Positions 1-12,120 are shown, counted from the stretch's first letter. The stretch is 64,000 bases of DNA from Larix kaempferi (GCA_027924585.1 BSBM01000232.1:30775001-30839000); one strand, 5' to 3'. Made by a program: numbers and translations. The notes: generated from the sequence alone by a model not told the origin.

Positions 1-2
1 CA

Positions 3-2198
3 AATGCTTATGAGCAATATGAAGCAGAATGTGAATGGTACGAGGAAGAGGTGCCATCCTGCAAAACTTCTTACAATTTAAGGAGAAATGAAGATTATTC
101 TTATGACTTTAAATCTAATGAATATGAGTGTGTCACACCAACCAAGGATAATTATATGAATGATTTACAAAGATGGAGAGAAACAGATAAAACCTTGCCC
201 CAACAATATAAAACATATCAAGAATATCTTGCTTTGAGCAAAAATACACAAAATGCCATGTTTTTTGAGTACTATGCTGACAATATTTTTGCAAATAGGC
301 CCAAAAATGACGATGTGGAGTTAGTAAAGAAATGTTTATGCCCTTCTTGTAAAGAACTCTGGAGAGAGTATCATATATGTGTGTGTGAAATGAGGGTGAG
401 TGAAAAGCTCAATGAAATATTTGAAGCTTCCACGAAGGCATGTATGTCCTACTTGAGGAGAGTTTTTGGGAATTCTTCAAAAAGAGATTCCAAAGATATT
501 GATCCTAAGGAAAACAAGGGGCAAAATGCATCAGCTTGCTTGAAGGACCAACAGGAAGAGACATCACAAGAGCATGAAGAAGATTCTATTGAAAATATGG
601 AAGATCATTTCGAGACACCTTCTAGCTTAGACATGAACCAAAGAGCATCTACTGATGGATTCTTAAACTATGAAGGAGTACCTACTGATGGGTGCTCACA
701 CCTCTATGTTGGTGACATAGAGATCACTTTTGAAAGTGTTGCTACAATCCCAAGTTCCATTAAGCATGATAATGAAGACCTTGTAGCAGTTGAAGAAGAA
801 CCAAGATCAACTTCTCCATCACCACTTGAGATTCATGGAGTTGGTTCAAGCAAAAATGAAGAATATGAGGAGGTTCATTTGCAAGAGCCTCATTTTCTTG
901 AAGGTTCCTTAAAGATGAATGAAAATAATATCCAAGAGTCCCTCAACATTCTCCATGACACTCAAGCCTTGGTGTCAAATTCTTGTTGGAGAGCTACTTC
1001 ATTGGAGGAAACATCCTTCCTTGAAGACATGGAGAAGATTCAAAGAACAATGTGCCACATCAAAGGTAATTTCATGTCTTTGATTTTTGATAGAAACCAT
1101 TTGTTTGAGCTTAATGAATTGTTACATGATGCATACTTGAAGAATAATGAGGATAGTCATAAGCTCACAATTCCAAATGAGCAACTTCTTGAAAAGTTGC
1201 AAGATACTTGTTTTTCCTCCCATGTTTCATATTGTCAAATGGTAGATTGTTTGGAGGATTATCATGACATGGTGGATCATGATAAATGTGGAAATTTGAA
1301 TGTTCTTGATGTGTTTGATGATGAACTTGAAGAGATCCAAACACTTGAAGTGGTGGAAGAGGAACTTGAATTGTCTCTTGATGAAGGTTATGCAATTTTT
1401 AAATAAGAGCATGATTCCTCTACATTGGAACCAATCTATGACAAAGGTTTCACACTTTTGAAGGAGCCGCATGATACTACCCATATGGATCCTTCCCATG
1501 ATGAAAATTTTGCACATTTTGATCATTTGGGTGAGTTAGTTCATTCTCCTACATCCTACAATTCCATGTTTTGCAGCATTAGTCTCCATGAAGAATGGGT
1601 GAAAGGGTTTTTTTTTATGGTGCCACATGAGGAGCATGGAACTCCTAGATTTACCTTTTATGATGACATGGTTGGAGCACATTCTTATTCACATTTTCAG
1701 CAGCATCCTTTGTTACTTTATGATGATGCACATCTACTTGGATGACCCTATGATATGCATTTGAGTCACTTGAAGACTCATGGTTTTTCTTGCTCAACAC
1801 TTGGTTAATTTGATGTTGGAGGAACTTCATCCAAAACTTGAGTGAATAGATTTATGATTGGAGAATATTTTTGTTGGAAGCCACATACTTTGTTACATCT
1901 TTATGATTCTCACATTCATGGATGTATGGGTGAGACTTCTTTGAGTCCTTTGAAGTCTCCTTGTTTTTTCTGCTCATTATTTGGTTCAGATTTTAGTGGA
2001 GATTCTTCATTCACTTCTTGGATGAAGGAATACATGGTTGAATATTTTGATTCATATCACATCATTTTGGAGCAGCATTATAGGACATGGGATCCTCACC
2101 TATGTCATGGGAGCATATTTTATGGGTCACTTGAAGATTGTATGCACTTGGAAAATGGTGGTCTACTTGGAGGTATAAGCACTTTCATGACTCTTTGA
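3..2198 (+). pseudogene. E1: unrecognised acidic retroelement-type reading frame, open at the left edge
   Basis: One reading frame runs from the window edge to 2198, interrupted only by stops at 1404, 1743, 1806 and 1839; the three open blocks (3-1406, 1407-1745, 1842-2198) share that frame, so this is one decayed ORF. No start codon is needed at 51, because the frame is open upstream of it. The protein is rich in Glu, Asp and His. Around residue 105 it has a cysteine cluster (C-x-C-x2-C, then C-x-C after 11 residues) that could bind zinc. I recognise no protease, RT or integrase motif. The length, the acidic low-complexity middle and the retrotransposon surroundings suggest a gag-like or extra ORF of an LTR element, but that is inference. 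The family is unknown to me. Confidence 0.45.
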
Positions 2199-2326
2199 TG
2201 AAGCATCGCCTTGATGTACATTTTCATTATGTTGTTATGTACTTTGATGATATATATTTTGTACTAATGATGTTTGGAAGAATGCATATAAGAAAATGGG
2301 ATCCATGAATCCTCTTATCTAATGGT

Positions 2327-2819
2327 ATGGGTTGGAGAGCACTCTTAATTGTTGGGGTGCAATACAAGCAATGGGACCCTGGAATGAGTTTTGTCTCATT
2401 GGTTTCAAATTTTTTGGGGAAACAACCGGTATGGGAGATGGATTTACCACTTAATAAAGTGATTTTTATCAGAGTAGTGCAGCAGCAAGCATGGTGGTTC
2501 CTCTCTAAAATCTCCATGGAATCTCAAAGACTCAAGGTTGGGCAATTCAATGGCAACTTCAAAGAATTATACAGAAAGCAGGTTCTTCAACACCCATGTT
2601 TGAAATTGCTTGAGGACAAGCAATATTGGGAAGGGAGGATTTGTCATGTACCAAATTGGAATTGGGTCACAATGGCCTAAGAACATTGGACATATTCATT
2701 AGACTTTTTCAAATTGATGCTAAGGGTCAAATAATTGCCAAGGAGGAAAATTACTTGTTTCCTAGGTTTGGGGTGGAAACTTTGGGATTTGGAATAAGGG
2801 GAATAATAAATGATATTTG
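2327..2819 (+). pseudogene. E1: probable C-terminal remnant of the same ORF, in shifted frames
   Basis: Two overlapping open stretches (2327-2680, then 2626-2819 in another frame) follow the long frame on the same strand and end just before non-coding DNA. They read as tryptophan- and phenylalanine-rich protein rather than random sequence, and the second takes over where the first stops, as expected after a frameshift. I see no recognisable domain. The most economical reading is that they are the decayed end of the ORF that starts at the left edge. This could also be chance. Confidence 0.25.
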
Positions 2820-4240
2820 AACATTAGAATGGCATAAATATTTTATAAAGGAGATAAATAAATATATACAAGTGAAAATCAAAGTGAAATTTGATCATGA
2901 AGACACATGGAGGAAGGGGGACCCACATATGGCTAGATTTCCCCACTACACTTGGCATCATTCTCTCACCAATTCGAATTCAAGGTGAATGGTAACATAA
3001 TTGGGGGAGTTCAAAAGGTATTATTCATTGCATGACACATACAAGGTTGAAATGTAGAGGAAGAGTAACTCCCATGGAAGAGGAAGAGGCAATTTGGAGC
3101 TAGTGAGACACTTGCGCTAGATTCCCTAGCTCTATGACAACAATGATGAAGATGCTATGACAACTATGACACAAATCAGACCTGAAGCATGACATATGAC
3201 ATATATGACATGTCAAGGATAAAAATATCCTCCAGTAGGGCACTCAAGGGAGTTAGGGAAGATAATATGCTTCCACATGTGATTTGGTGGAAGTGAGAGA
3301 CTAGGAATTGTTGTACAAGTGGCGTTCTTTGGAATTTCTTCCCAACTTGAGTTGGCATGAGTCTCTTGGAAGGAATTAGACCCATGGAGGACATTAGAAG
3401 TTTATAAATTTCAATAACAAAGAATGAAACCAGCTTTTGATAATTTGAGAAATTTGCAATTACATTTGTGAAGAGGGAGAGCTAGTGGATGACTAGTTTC
3501 TTGCCTTAGCCAATTTCGAGGGTGAAAGATTCCCATCCAAGTTGGTAATTGGAAAAGCCATTCAAAACTTTCATTTGGAGCTTTAATGGAGTCATTTGTT
3601 TCAGGTGTAAGATACAAGTAAGATCATTGTTTCTTCTAATGCATCACATTCTCTCAACCATTTCCAGTTTTGAAGGCATATTCTTGCTCCTTGAGGGAGG
3701 GCGTTTTTGGTGAGCTATTGTACTCTTTGGGGGAGATTTTAATGCCCCATTTATTTTTTTAATATGAATGAAATAATTTTTTCTCCATATATATAATTTT
3801 TCAGGTCGAAATTCCAAGTAGAAATGTATAAATCTCATTTTTAATGAAAGAACAGTGCCATCTCCCCACTACCTTGTTGTGAACCAATGTAATGTTGATG
3901 AATTCGAATGGATAAGTAAATTAATGATGGTTTATTGATGAATGATATTTTATTGATGTATTATACAAGTTTCATGTTCAATACTCAAGCATTTGAAGTC
4001 ATTTTACTCAGTTTATTTACATTTGGAGAAGATTTGGTGCCATTTCCCCAAGGGTCGAACTAGTGATTTTTGCTGCTGTTTGGGAGAAGGTTAGAACATA
4101 ATTAATAACTGATTAATGACACATATGAGACCTTAATAATACCCCAAAGACATACCCTACCTATTTTCATAAATTTGAGTGGGGTTGGAGGCATTTGGGA
4201 AGCCATTTTCAGTATTTACCCCGGGGGGATTTGAACCTCA

Positions 4241-4606
4241 AATTGCTAGTTAAATTCCTTACTTTGTCCAGAATCTTAAACAAGTTTTCAGAAGTATTTT
4301 GATGGTCATAAATCATCTCCGAACATCATAATAAATTAAAAATATCATTCATACACCTTCCTTGAATATTTGAAGGAATTTGGAGCCAATTTGAGACCTA
4401 GAGACCAATACTAGTCAAAGGGAAATTACTAGTAAAGTTCCCTACATTGGCCAGAATCTAAAGAGGATTTGAAGAAGTATTTTAAATGTCCAAAAGAATC
4501 CCTGGAACAAATATTTATGTTCTAACATCATCCATATACCTTCTCAGAATATTTGGGAGCAATTGGAGCAATTTGGAGAGCTAGAGCTCAAAACTAGTCA
4601 AAGGTC
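4241..4606. repeat. Two-copy diverged tandem duplication, period about 183 bp
   Basis: The segment starting at 4241 (GCTAGTTAAATTCCTTACTT and onward) recurs at about 4423 as ACTAGTAAAGTTCCCTACAT. The end of each copy also matches: a GAATATTTG block, then CTAGAG and ACTAGTCAAAG, at 4364-4420 and 4547-4603. Both offsets are 182-183 bases. The copies differ by many substitutions, so the duplication is old. Confidence 0.75.
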
Positions 4607-4684
4607 GAATTTGGGGAAAAGGTGAAAAATTGGTCATTTAAAAAAATTCTTAAAAAGAGACATTACAAAATATGAGCTACATAA

Positions 4685-4992
4685 CTGCGCAATGGTCGGC
4701 TAAAAAAGTGTTACAATCTGCAACCGTTCGGCGGGACAAGACTCAAGAACAAGCGACCAGTCGGTGAAAAATAAGCCAAATCACTGCGCAACGGTCGACG
4801 AAAAGTAAGCTAGAAGATAACGCAACCGTCGGCGAACATCATCCAAGGGAATGTGACCAGTTGACGAATTTAAGCCTAAAGGTTGCGACCACTTTACAAA
4901 CAAATGCAACTGGTCGACAAAAAATAAACTAAAAGGCTCCTACACCGTCGACAAAAATTAAACAAAACTATGCGACCCGGCTTGGCAAAAAG
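4685..4992. repeat. Degenerate minisatellite, about 33-bp period, roughly nine units
   Basis: A core of the form GCGCAACGGTCGACGAAAA recurs every 32-36 bases (for example at about 4687, 4720, 4753, 4786, 4820, 4853 and 4917), each followed by an A-rich spacer of about 18 bases. The core is CpG-rich in an otherwise AT-rich tract, and cores vary between CAATGGTCGGC, CAACCGTCGGCG and CGACCAGTCGG. It lies about 120 bases upstream of the TATA-like site at 5112. Confidence 0.75.
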
Positions 4993-5160
4993 GTTTGAAG
5001 TTTTTCCTTAGCCAAAAAACAACTTTTTTTTGGAGAATGAGAGAAAAAATTTAAGGGTCAAAAGAAACAGCTTTTGAGAGACTACAAAACTCTAAAAATA
5101 AAATGAGGGGCCCTATATATATTTTTTGAAAATCATGGAGATTCTGTTGCAGTAGCAACA

Positions 5161-6284
5161 ATTGGCGATTTGCTAGTGAACACAGATCTCTGAATTAATC
5201 TCTTTCCAAGGTCATAAAACTTACGTGTTATTGGACCCATACATAATAATTTGCTTACATAGTCCAGATTCTGCAAAGGGAGTGCTCACTTTTATCATAT
5301 TGGTCATTGGGAAAAAGGAAACCTTGAATCAGACTTCTCAAAAACTCTCCTAGGGCCAAAAAGTGGAGTTCATTTTTAAAATATGTCTTTCGAATTCCAA
5401 CTAAAATAGGACTCCACAAGATCGTAACAAAATCCCACAGACATATTCGTTTGTTCCTCATTCCCATGCCGTTAGCATTCTTTTAGATGCTTTTTTTATT
5501 GACGAACTTTGTCGTCTGAGTCTTCCATGATAACTTCTTTCAATTTTCAACATTTGACTTGGGTTCTTCCATCCATAATGTCCTTTTGTATGGGCAAGAG
5601 ATTTATTTGATTGTCCTGCTCACAGACGAAGAAGAACCTTGTTGGGCTAACCGTTAGAACAACTTTCTTGATTGGATGTCTTTGCTTTCTCAACCATGCT
5701 TTAATGGAGGTGAGATTTCCTGGAAAAATAGACTCTTTGATATAAGATCCTTTGGATTTTGGTTTGCAGCATGGGTTCATTTTAAATACCATACAACTGT
5801 GAGACATGATTCCTCTCCATGGGTCCATGATAGCGAACTTCCTGAGACAGTCATTAATGTGAGAGTGAATTGAGCCCCGAGATAGTAATATAGAAATCAT
5901 CAATCTTAGTTATTTTACATGGGTTATCGTGACCAAATATGAAACATAAAAGGATCTCCCTATTCTAGAAACTAGTCAGAAAAAGCAAAATCACATAGAA
6001 ACACTTTCTTTTATAAGCAGATTCCGGCCTTTCAAAAAATTTGAGATTTTCTTAGAGCCCTATCTTTCCACTACACCAAGAAGTTGGGATGGGACTTATT
6101 AAAGAATAAATAACTCAAACAAAGAGCAGGGTAAAAAGATCAAATGGAAGCAATCAAACAAAATAGACTAAAGAATCTAAATGAAAGAAAACAACAACTC
6201 AAACCAACTCAAACATAAAAGAAAACTTAGAAAAACAAAACAACATTTATTTATGTACAAAAGGTGTCCCTAGACCTAAGTGAA
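5161..6284. other. No gene recognised between E1 and the end of E2 integrase
   Basis: The left part follows the putative LTR end. A minus-strand open stretch at 5547-5903 (118 codons, Cys/Lys-rich) reads somewhat like protein but matches nothing I know. 5904-6284 is A/T-rich and looks like trailing sequence after E2 integrase on the minus strand. No copy of the E2 LTR (24288-25140) is visible here, so E2 lacks its 3' LTR in this window. Confidence 0.3.
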
Positions 6285-6287
6285 GTA

Positions 6288-7640
6288 CTACTTCAAATCA
6301 AGGCCATTGACAGGAAGGTTTTCTTCCTCTCCTTCTAAATTTTTCAATTTGTAGGTCGACAGGTCGAGCTTTTCAGAAATTTGGTAAGGGAAAAGCCATA
6401 ATTGTTGAAATTTTGTATGCTTCCCCTTTTCATCATGTGGGTGATCCCACTTCAGAACTAAGTCACCTATTTCAAAACTCCTCTTTCCAGATTTCCGCTT
6501 ATCAAACCACCTTTTGACAATGTCTTGGTGTTGGTGGAACCTATATTTGGCTTTCTGTCGTGACTCTTCAAGCTTCAACAGGGTGTTAATTCTAGATCGT
6601 AGGATTTCGCTGCTGGAACTGCGAGAGGCTTGGGCTAGCTGTAAGGATGGGAGTAGTATGTTAGGTGGGAGTATAGCTTCCTTTCCATAGACTAGAATTT
6701 AAGGGGAAACTCCTAAGGAATTCTTTGGGGTAACCCTATCTTCCCATAAGGCGCTTGGAAGAGCGGCATGCCAATTTATTCGATTCTCAATAACAGTTTT
6801 CTTAAGGATCCATATGAGATTTTTATTCGTGGATTCAGCTAGTCCATTTCCTTAGGGATAATAATTTGCTGAGTTGTGCAACTTAATTCCTCTTTCGTAA
6901 ACAAATGCATTTAATTTCACACATGAAAAATAAGTTGCATTATCAAAAACTAGATAAATTGGAACCCCAAACTTGGTTATGATAGTTTCTTGTGGGAACT
7001 TGATAACTGCGTCTTCATTCACTTTGAGAAACGGAATAGATTCTGTCCACAAGGTGAAATAATCCGTATCCATAAGAATATATTGATGTTGTAGCAAAGA
7101 GTTTGGATTTATCTCTCCAATAACATCTATGCCCCATTGCTCAAATGGTTCAGAGACAACAACTGGCTGTAATGGTCCTGCTGCTTTCAACAATATTCCA
7201 ACACTTCTTTGGCATACGTCGCAATTCCTGGCATAGGAATGGGAATCTTTGAAGAGAGTGGGACAATAATAAACAGCTTTGAGTATTATATGAGCCATGG
7301 TATCTCCATAGTAGTGTCCCCCAGCAGGGCCATCATGTAAATCTTTGACCACTTTATCAACGTCTTCTTTCTCAAGACATCTGAGAAATATACCATCATA
7401 GTTTTTTCTAAAAATTATTCCGTCGATTATTTGATAGGATGCTAATTTCAAATAAAGTGCCCTTCTCTCCTTAGAACTCCAGTGCTCCGAAAAATATCCT
7501 TGGTGCAAATAATGCACTAAGTCTCTATACCAAGATTCATGAGCAGTGAAAATAGGACATACCTCAATCAGATTCAATTCGGCTTCGTTTTCCCACTCTT
7601 GCTCTTCACTTATTGGGCTTTCATTGAGTAATTTACCCAA
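6288..7640 (-). pseudogene. E2 integrase
   Basis: The integrase inserts the reverse-transcribed DNA into the nuclear genome. The zinc-binding HHCC region is intact (HDGPAGGH, then C-x2-C in NCDVCQR). The catalytic triad is visible: D in GIDVIGEI, D in LVFDNATYF and E in GLAEST. The C-terminal part (6288-6578) has the usual basic segment and the FPYQISEKL...YKLKNL pattern of gypsy integrase ends. I see no chromodomain. In-frame stops between 6579 and 6851, including a TAA just after NSANYYP, break the frame, so it is dead as read. Confidence 0.88.
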
Positions 7641-7703
7641 CCCTTGACCTTTAAGAATGGTGGCTAGTTTGAATTCTAGATCATATTCTTGAAGCGCAGT
7701 CTC

Positions 7704-8935
7704 CTAGTTCCCTCTTATTTCACCCAATTCCTTCTGTACAAACAAAGATCTAACAACGGGGTGAGGTACTATGACTTTAGTTATGTTCTTTAAGATATAC
7801 GGCCTGAATTGTTTTACCGCCTTAAATACTACATATGCTTGCTTGTCCATGGTGAGGTAATTCAGTTCAACACCTTGTAGACCAGTGCTCATGAAGGATA
7901 TTGGGTATTCATCCCTTGATTCTCCCTTCTGAGTGAGCATAACCGTGAGAGAGTTATCTGAAGCGAAAGTATACATGATGAAATCCTTTTCAAAATCAGG
8001 ACTTCTTATAGAGGGTGCATTAGCTATGGAATTTTTTAATGTATTTAAACACGATCTTCTCCATGTCAGTCCATTTAAATTGTACACTCTGCTTTACCAT
8101 TTGCTGCAAAGGTTTCACAATCTGAGCGAAATCTGGAACAAACCTTCGAACAAAGTTTATCGTGCCCATAGAAGATTGCATAGATTTTTTGTTATGGGGC
8201 ATGGGAATCTTGCTTACAACTTGCACTCTCTCTTGATCTATTGGGATTCCCTTTTTTGAGATGATATGACCTAATAGCTTACCCTCAAGAATAACAAAAA
8301 CACTCTTCTTAGGATTTAGAGATATACCATATTTTCTACAACGATCAAAAATCTGTTTTAAGTGGAAAACATGGTCTTCTCTTTTCTTGCAAAATACTGT
8401 CACATCATCTAAATAAATGACCACACAGTGGCCAACCAATCCTCGAAACACAATGTCCATGGCTCTCTGAAATGTATCTCCTGCATTTATCAAGACGAAT
8501 GGCATTCTGCGATATGCAAAGGTTCCCCACTTCATATGGAAAGTGGTTTTGAGTCGGTATTCTTCCGCTAATAGTACCCTAATTATATCTAGAGAAACCA
8601 TCTAGCAGGGAGAATAATTCTGAACTGGAAACCATCTACAAAATTTGTTCCATTGGTGGTACAGGATAGTTGTCTTTGTCAGATGCTTTGTTCAAGTTCC
8701 GAAAATCCACACATAGTCTTATCTCTCCCGACTTCTTACGCATGGGACCTAAATTAGCAACCCATTCGGAGTGTCGGAATTTAAAGATGATCTTAGCATC
8801 CAACAATTTTTTCAATTCTTTCTTTATTAACGGTTCAAGCGTTAGATGCATTCTTCGCAATTGCTGTTGAAATGGATTAACACCTGGATTCATTGGTATT
8901 ATGTGCTGTATGATGCGAGTGTCATATGTTTTCAA
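7704..8935 (-). pseudogene. E2 reverse transcriptase with degenerate RNase H
   Basis: RT copies the element RNA into DNA. The order is: 8935-8636 (fingers, with RLCVDFRNLNKA), a frameshifted stretch holding LLDGFSRY, and 8601-8020 (palm, with catalytic YLDD in VVIYLDDVTVF, then GHIISKKGI). The neighbouring RNase H (8087-7704) keeps the fold pattern but not the active site: the usual TDAS reads TFAS, the Glu is Asp in LTMDKQA, and the TDH is VPH. All three catalytic acids are therefore replaced, while a second RNase H lies upstream. An in-frame TAG lies just after MEQIL. Confidence 0.88.
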
Positions 8936-9152
8936 ATCTTCATAAGTACATGCAAAAACATCTTTATATTGCTGAAAAAGTCTGATGAACTTATCCCTCT
9001 TGCCTGGCGAGCAACATTTACCAAGATTGAAAATTTTTTCTCTGCGTCTGTGCCCAGGTTCACCAATTCATGCTACATGGTGGAGTTATTAGTTTTGACA
9101 TTTTCTGGCCTCCTGAACTTGTTCTGCAAATCAAACAATCCTTCAAGAGTCC

Positions 9153-9977
9153 TCAGTCCTTCGGCATAAATTTTCCTTTAGCCGCATATTTATTCCGCAG
9201 ATCCGAAGCGTGCTTATCTTCAATGATTATAGATTCTTGGAAAGCATCTTCATTAGTTAAGAAACTGATAATTTGATCATCATCATCAAACACTCTTAGA
9301 TTTGTTATGCTATCAGGTACAGATGGCCTGAAAATCAATTCAATAGAGCATTTGTTATTTGTAGGCACCAATCTGGAAGCAGATGTAGCTAACAAATCAG
9401 CTGCAACATTCTGTCATCTAGGAATAGAATTTATATTGAAAGCGTCAAAATGTGAAATAAAATTCCAAACATCAGATTGATAACCTTTTAAGTGTGGTAA
9501 AAGACAATGAATTGTATCTCTTACTTATCTGACAACTATCTTTGAATCACATAAGACTTTTAAATATTTGACATCCAAACTAATAGCCTTCTTTAATCCC
9601 TGAAATAGAGCTTCATACTCCGCTATGTTATTTGTGCACTCAAACTCTAGTCTACAAGATAAAAAATGTTTTTTCTTTTTAGGGTCAATCAAAACACAAC
9701 TGGCTCCGGATCCTTCCTGGGTTTTGGAACCATCAAAATATAAAACCAAAAATACATTTTTCGTTTTAACTAAGTTAGTATTGTTACTGCCTAAATCAGT
9801 GACTAATTCTACTATATTACAGTCGATATCATCAGTCCGTGAAAAATGAAGGAGATCAGACTGTTCGTCTGCGTCATGGATAACATCTGTCGATTGATAA
9901 TTCCCTGGTTCGATCTCTAAAAAATAATTTCCCAACACTGAAGACGAAAAATTCACAGCCTCATTCTTTTCTTCCAA
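9153..9977 (-). pseudogene. E2 additional (archaeal-like) RNase H between protease and RT
   Basis: RNase H removes template RNA during reverse transcription. This domain shows all four catalytic acids of the archaeal-like type: D in LYFDGSKT (about 9733), E in NNIAEYEAL, D in LCDSKIV, and D in NVAADLLATSA (about 9398). An N-terminal linker of about 60 residues (from 9977) precedes it and a tail of about 75 residues follows it. An in-frame stop after DSKIVVR and another before QNVAADL break it. It lies between protease (10880-10062) and RT (8935), not after RT as I would expect in Tat elements. Confidence 0.8.
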
Positions 9978-10061
9978 CTAAGTCACATTGTGCATCATAT
10001 GAGGCTCTCTCAGTATCTTGATTTGATTTTGCCTGTTTTGGTATGGAAACCACAAGTGAGA

Positions 10062-10880
10062 TCAATCTGTTGCAAAGTAACAGTTCATTTTCGTAGACCA
10101 GTCCCTGTTCAATATTAAGCCATAAGCTTTAGGTATATCCACTACCATAACATCTATGAATTGGAATACTCTAGGATCCCCAGACAGTCTGATGAGTACA
10201 TCTTTCATTTCTCCAATTACTTTAACAATAGTCCTATCTAACTGTATGATCTGAGATGGGGATGGTATTGGATGCCCATTAATTTTTTTGCAGATCGAAA
10301 GTGGAATAATATTTGAAGAAGCCCCAGAATCTACCAAACAATTGTGTACGTTGTGATTGAAAATTTCAAAGGTCAATGGAAACGACAGGGTCAGAGATCT
10401 TGATTTTCCACCGATACTAGCTTCATTTATCTCAGTATCTAGTTCGGTGTTTTCTACAGTACTGCTAGATTGTGGGTCAAAAGATTTTAATAATTTCTTT
10501 CTTTGTTGGGGCAGATTACACAATTCAAATATAGAAATGTTTGCTTTTGTTTTCGAAATGTCTTCAACGATGTCGTACCCCATATTGTAATCTTCCTGGC
10601 TTTTCCCACCATTCCCTGTCTTGTTCACCGTGATATTCGCTTTTTCATTAATTACCGGGTTTGTCTCTTTAACCATCGTAGGGTTCAACTTAGGATGTGG
10701 TGGAATGACAGTTGGATTCCTTTTAGGCATTTCTTTTGCAACCTTAGGTTTAGGGACAGTCGGGCTTTGATCAACAACTGAACCCTTACTCCGAGTAGTA
10801 ATATTGACGGCTGCAATTTGAATTTCTTCAGCATCTTCTTTAGCCAAATCTGTTGTGGGCGCCCAATCCCATAGTACCAT
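10062..10880 (-). pseudogene. E2 aspartic protease region
   Basis: The retropepsin-type protease processes the polyprotein. The active site reads LVDSGASSNIIP (about 10321-10338), followed by the second-loop region with VVDIPKAYGLILNRDW, typical of gypsy proteases. About 150 residues of low-complexity, lysine- and proline-rich linker precede it and connect to gag. The frame is open over 272 codons, making this one of the better preserved parts of E2. Confidence 0.85.
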
Positions 10881-10997
10881 CGTGGTGTCTGGGGTGGGTT
10901 CCTCTTGCTCAAATTCCTGCTATTCTTGGGGATCTTCTTGGTCTGTTATTTGTGCATCTAGCAATTGATTCATGACCAAGCTCATCGAATTTATCCA

Positions 10998-11265
10998 CTA
11001 TGGAACACTCTTTTTAGAATGTTGTTCTTGATGGAAGGTGCAAAAATGGTCCGTTCCTACCTCATTTAAATTTAGGACAGCAGAGTTGTTTATAGGTGGA
11101 AGGGGTTGTCCACCTTCTTCCCTTTTCTTGTAGAAAGTCTTAAAGGGTTTTCTTGACGTACTGGTTGCCTTATCCTTTTCAAGATCTACGATCTTATTTG
11201 GTAGTTTCTGAATCATCTTAACCACATTTTCTAATTTGGATGATGATTCTTCCTTAGGTTGAGAT
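10998..11265 (-). pseudogene. E2 gag, C-terminal part (left of the E3 insertion)
   Basis: The minus-strand frame enters from the E3 junction at 11265 and runs to a stop at 10998. It is Lys/Glu-rich with a possible short coiled coil (KLENVVKMIQKLPNKIVDLE). It continues directly from the gag part at 23202 once E3 and one copy of GAGAT are ignored. No CCHC knuckle is visible. Codons beyond 11265 in the same frame belong to the E3 LTR. Confidence 0.75.
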
Positions 11266-12076
11266 TGTTGGCAGGCGGTTTGACGAGTTAGCTGCTCAGG
11301 ATCGTGGATGCTACGATGCCACGCAAGAAGGAAAACATCGTGCAAGTCGATAATAGTTTATGCAGGTTTTGGGTCATTTGGACCGCATTATGTGGGTTTT
11401 GGGTCATCCTTTTTGGAAAGTTTGTTAGAAAGTAGTTAGGCGGTCGTCTAAGTGGACAATGAATGTAATGGCGGAAGCCTATAAATAGACATAGCATTGT
11501 AAGTGTTGATAGACAGAGATACCAATTAATCGATGATTTGAAGAGTTGAGCACAAATGATTTTGCTTGTCTGTTAATCTAGGTATGCGACGGAAGAACTA
11601 CATTGCTGTATCTGTGGGTTGTTGCGAAGGTTAATATGATGTGATGTTGAGCAGAATTACTATGTCTCTTTTTGTCTTTCCATTATGAATTTGATGTGCA
11701 ATATGAATACATGAATGATGCAATGTTTCCTTGTTCCAAATAGTGTTTTACTGCTAGATCTGTTGCGCATTAATGGTTTATTTAACAATAAGATATGTTG
11801 AATGATGATGCGGTTCTATCTAAATGCATAAGTTGAAATGTTAGATCTATTTCTGAATGCTGTGATAAGTTGATTAAGCGGATGCACAAAAGTCCTTCTT
11901 CATTTGGTGGAAACATGGTTCCGTCAGCTCTCCCTTGAACATCTCGGGTGAGACTTCATCTGCTCCGCAAGTGTTGCTGGATGGGGTAAAACCTGTCTGG
12001 GTCGGTGCTCAGGGAGACCACGGTGGGTTGGATGTTGACAGAGTGGGAACCCCTGTCGACTGGGTTTGTGTCAACA
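11266..12076 (+). repeat. E3 5' LTR
   Basis: Its right-hand partner is 22388-23196. A TATA box, CTATAAATAG, sits at 11479-11488 and is conserved in the partner at 22601-22610; transcription would start about 25-30 bases downstream. The LTR ends CAACA at 12076, two bases before the primer site. It is preceded by the target duplication GAGAT (11261-11265). Confidence 0.95.
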
Positions 12077-12078
12077 AA

Positions 12079-12096
12079 TGGTTCCGTTGCCGGGAC
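12079..12096 (+). other. E3 primer-binding site, tRNA-Asp type
   Basis: TGGTTCCGTTGCCGGGAC begins two bases after the LTR end. It closely resembles the TGGCGCCGTTGCCGGGGA primer site, complementary to the 3' end of tRNA-Asp, used by many Athila/Tat elements. The first differences (TT for CG or GC) weaken, but do not hide, the match. Confidence 0.8.
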
Positions 12097-12120
12097 CATA
12101 GCACGAAGTGAAGGAAGGAC

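Larger units (their letters stand above)
2820..5160 (+). other. Non-coding stretch, possibly an LTR of E1
   Basis: No convincing reading frame. A purine run (about 2909-2922) could be a polypurine tract. A TATA-like CCTATATATATTT sits at 5112-5124, and the sequence after 5160 (TTGGCGATTTGCTAGTGA, 5162-5179) loosely resembles the tRNA-Asp primer site of Athila/Tat elements. Those three signs hint at an LTR ending near 5160. The distance from the TATA box to that end is only about 40 bases, short for R plus U5, and I found no partner LTR, so the call is weak. Confidence 0.25.

Noticed and set aside
5162-5179. tRNA-Asp-type primer site after a possible LTR end
   Set aside because: Only about half the positions agree and no LTR partner exists, so it is mentioned only in the region note.
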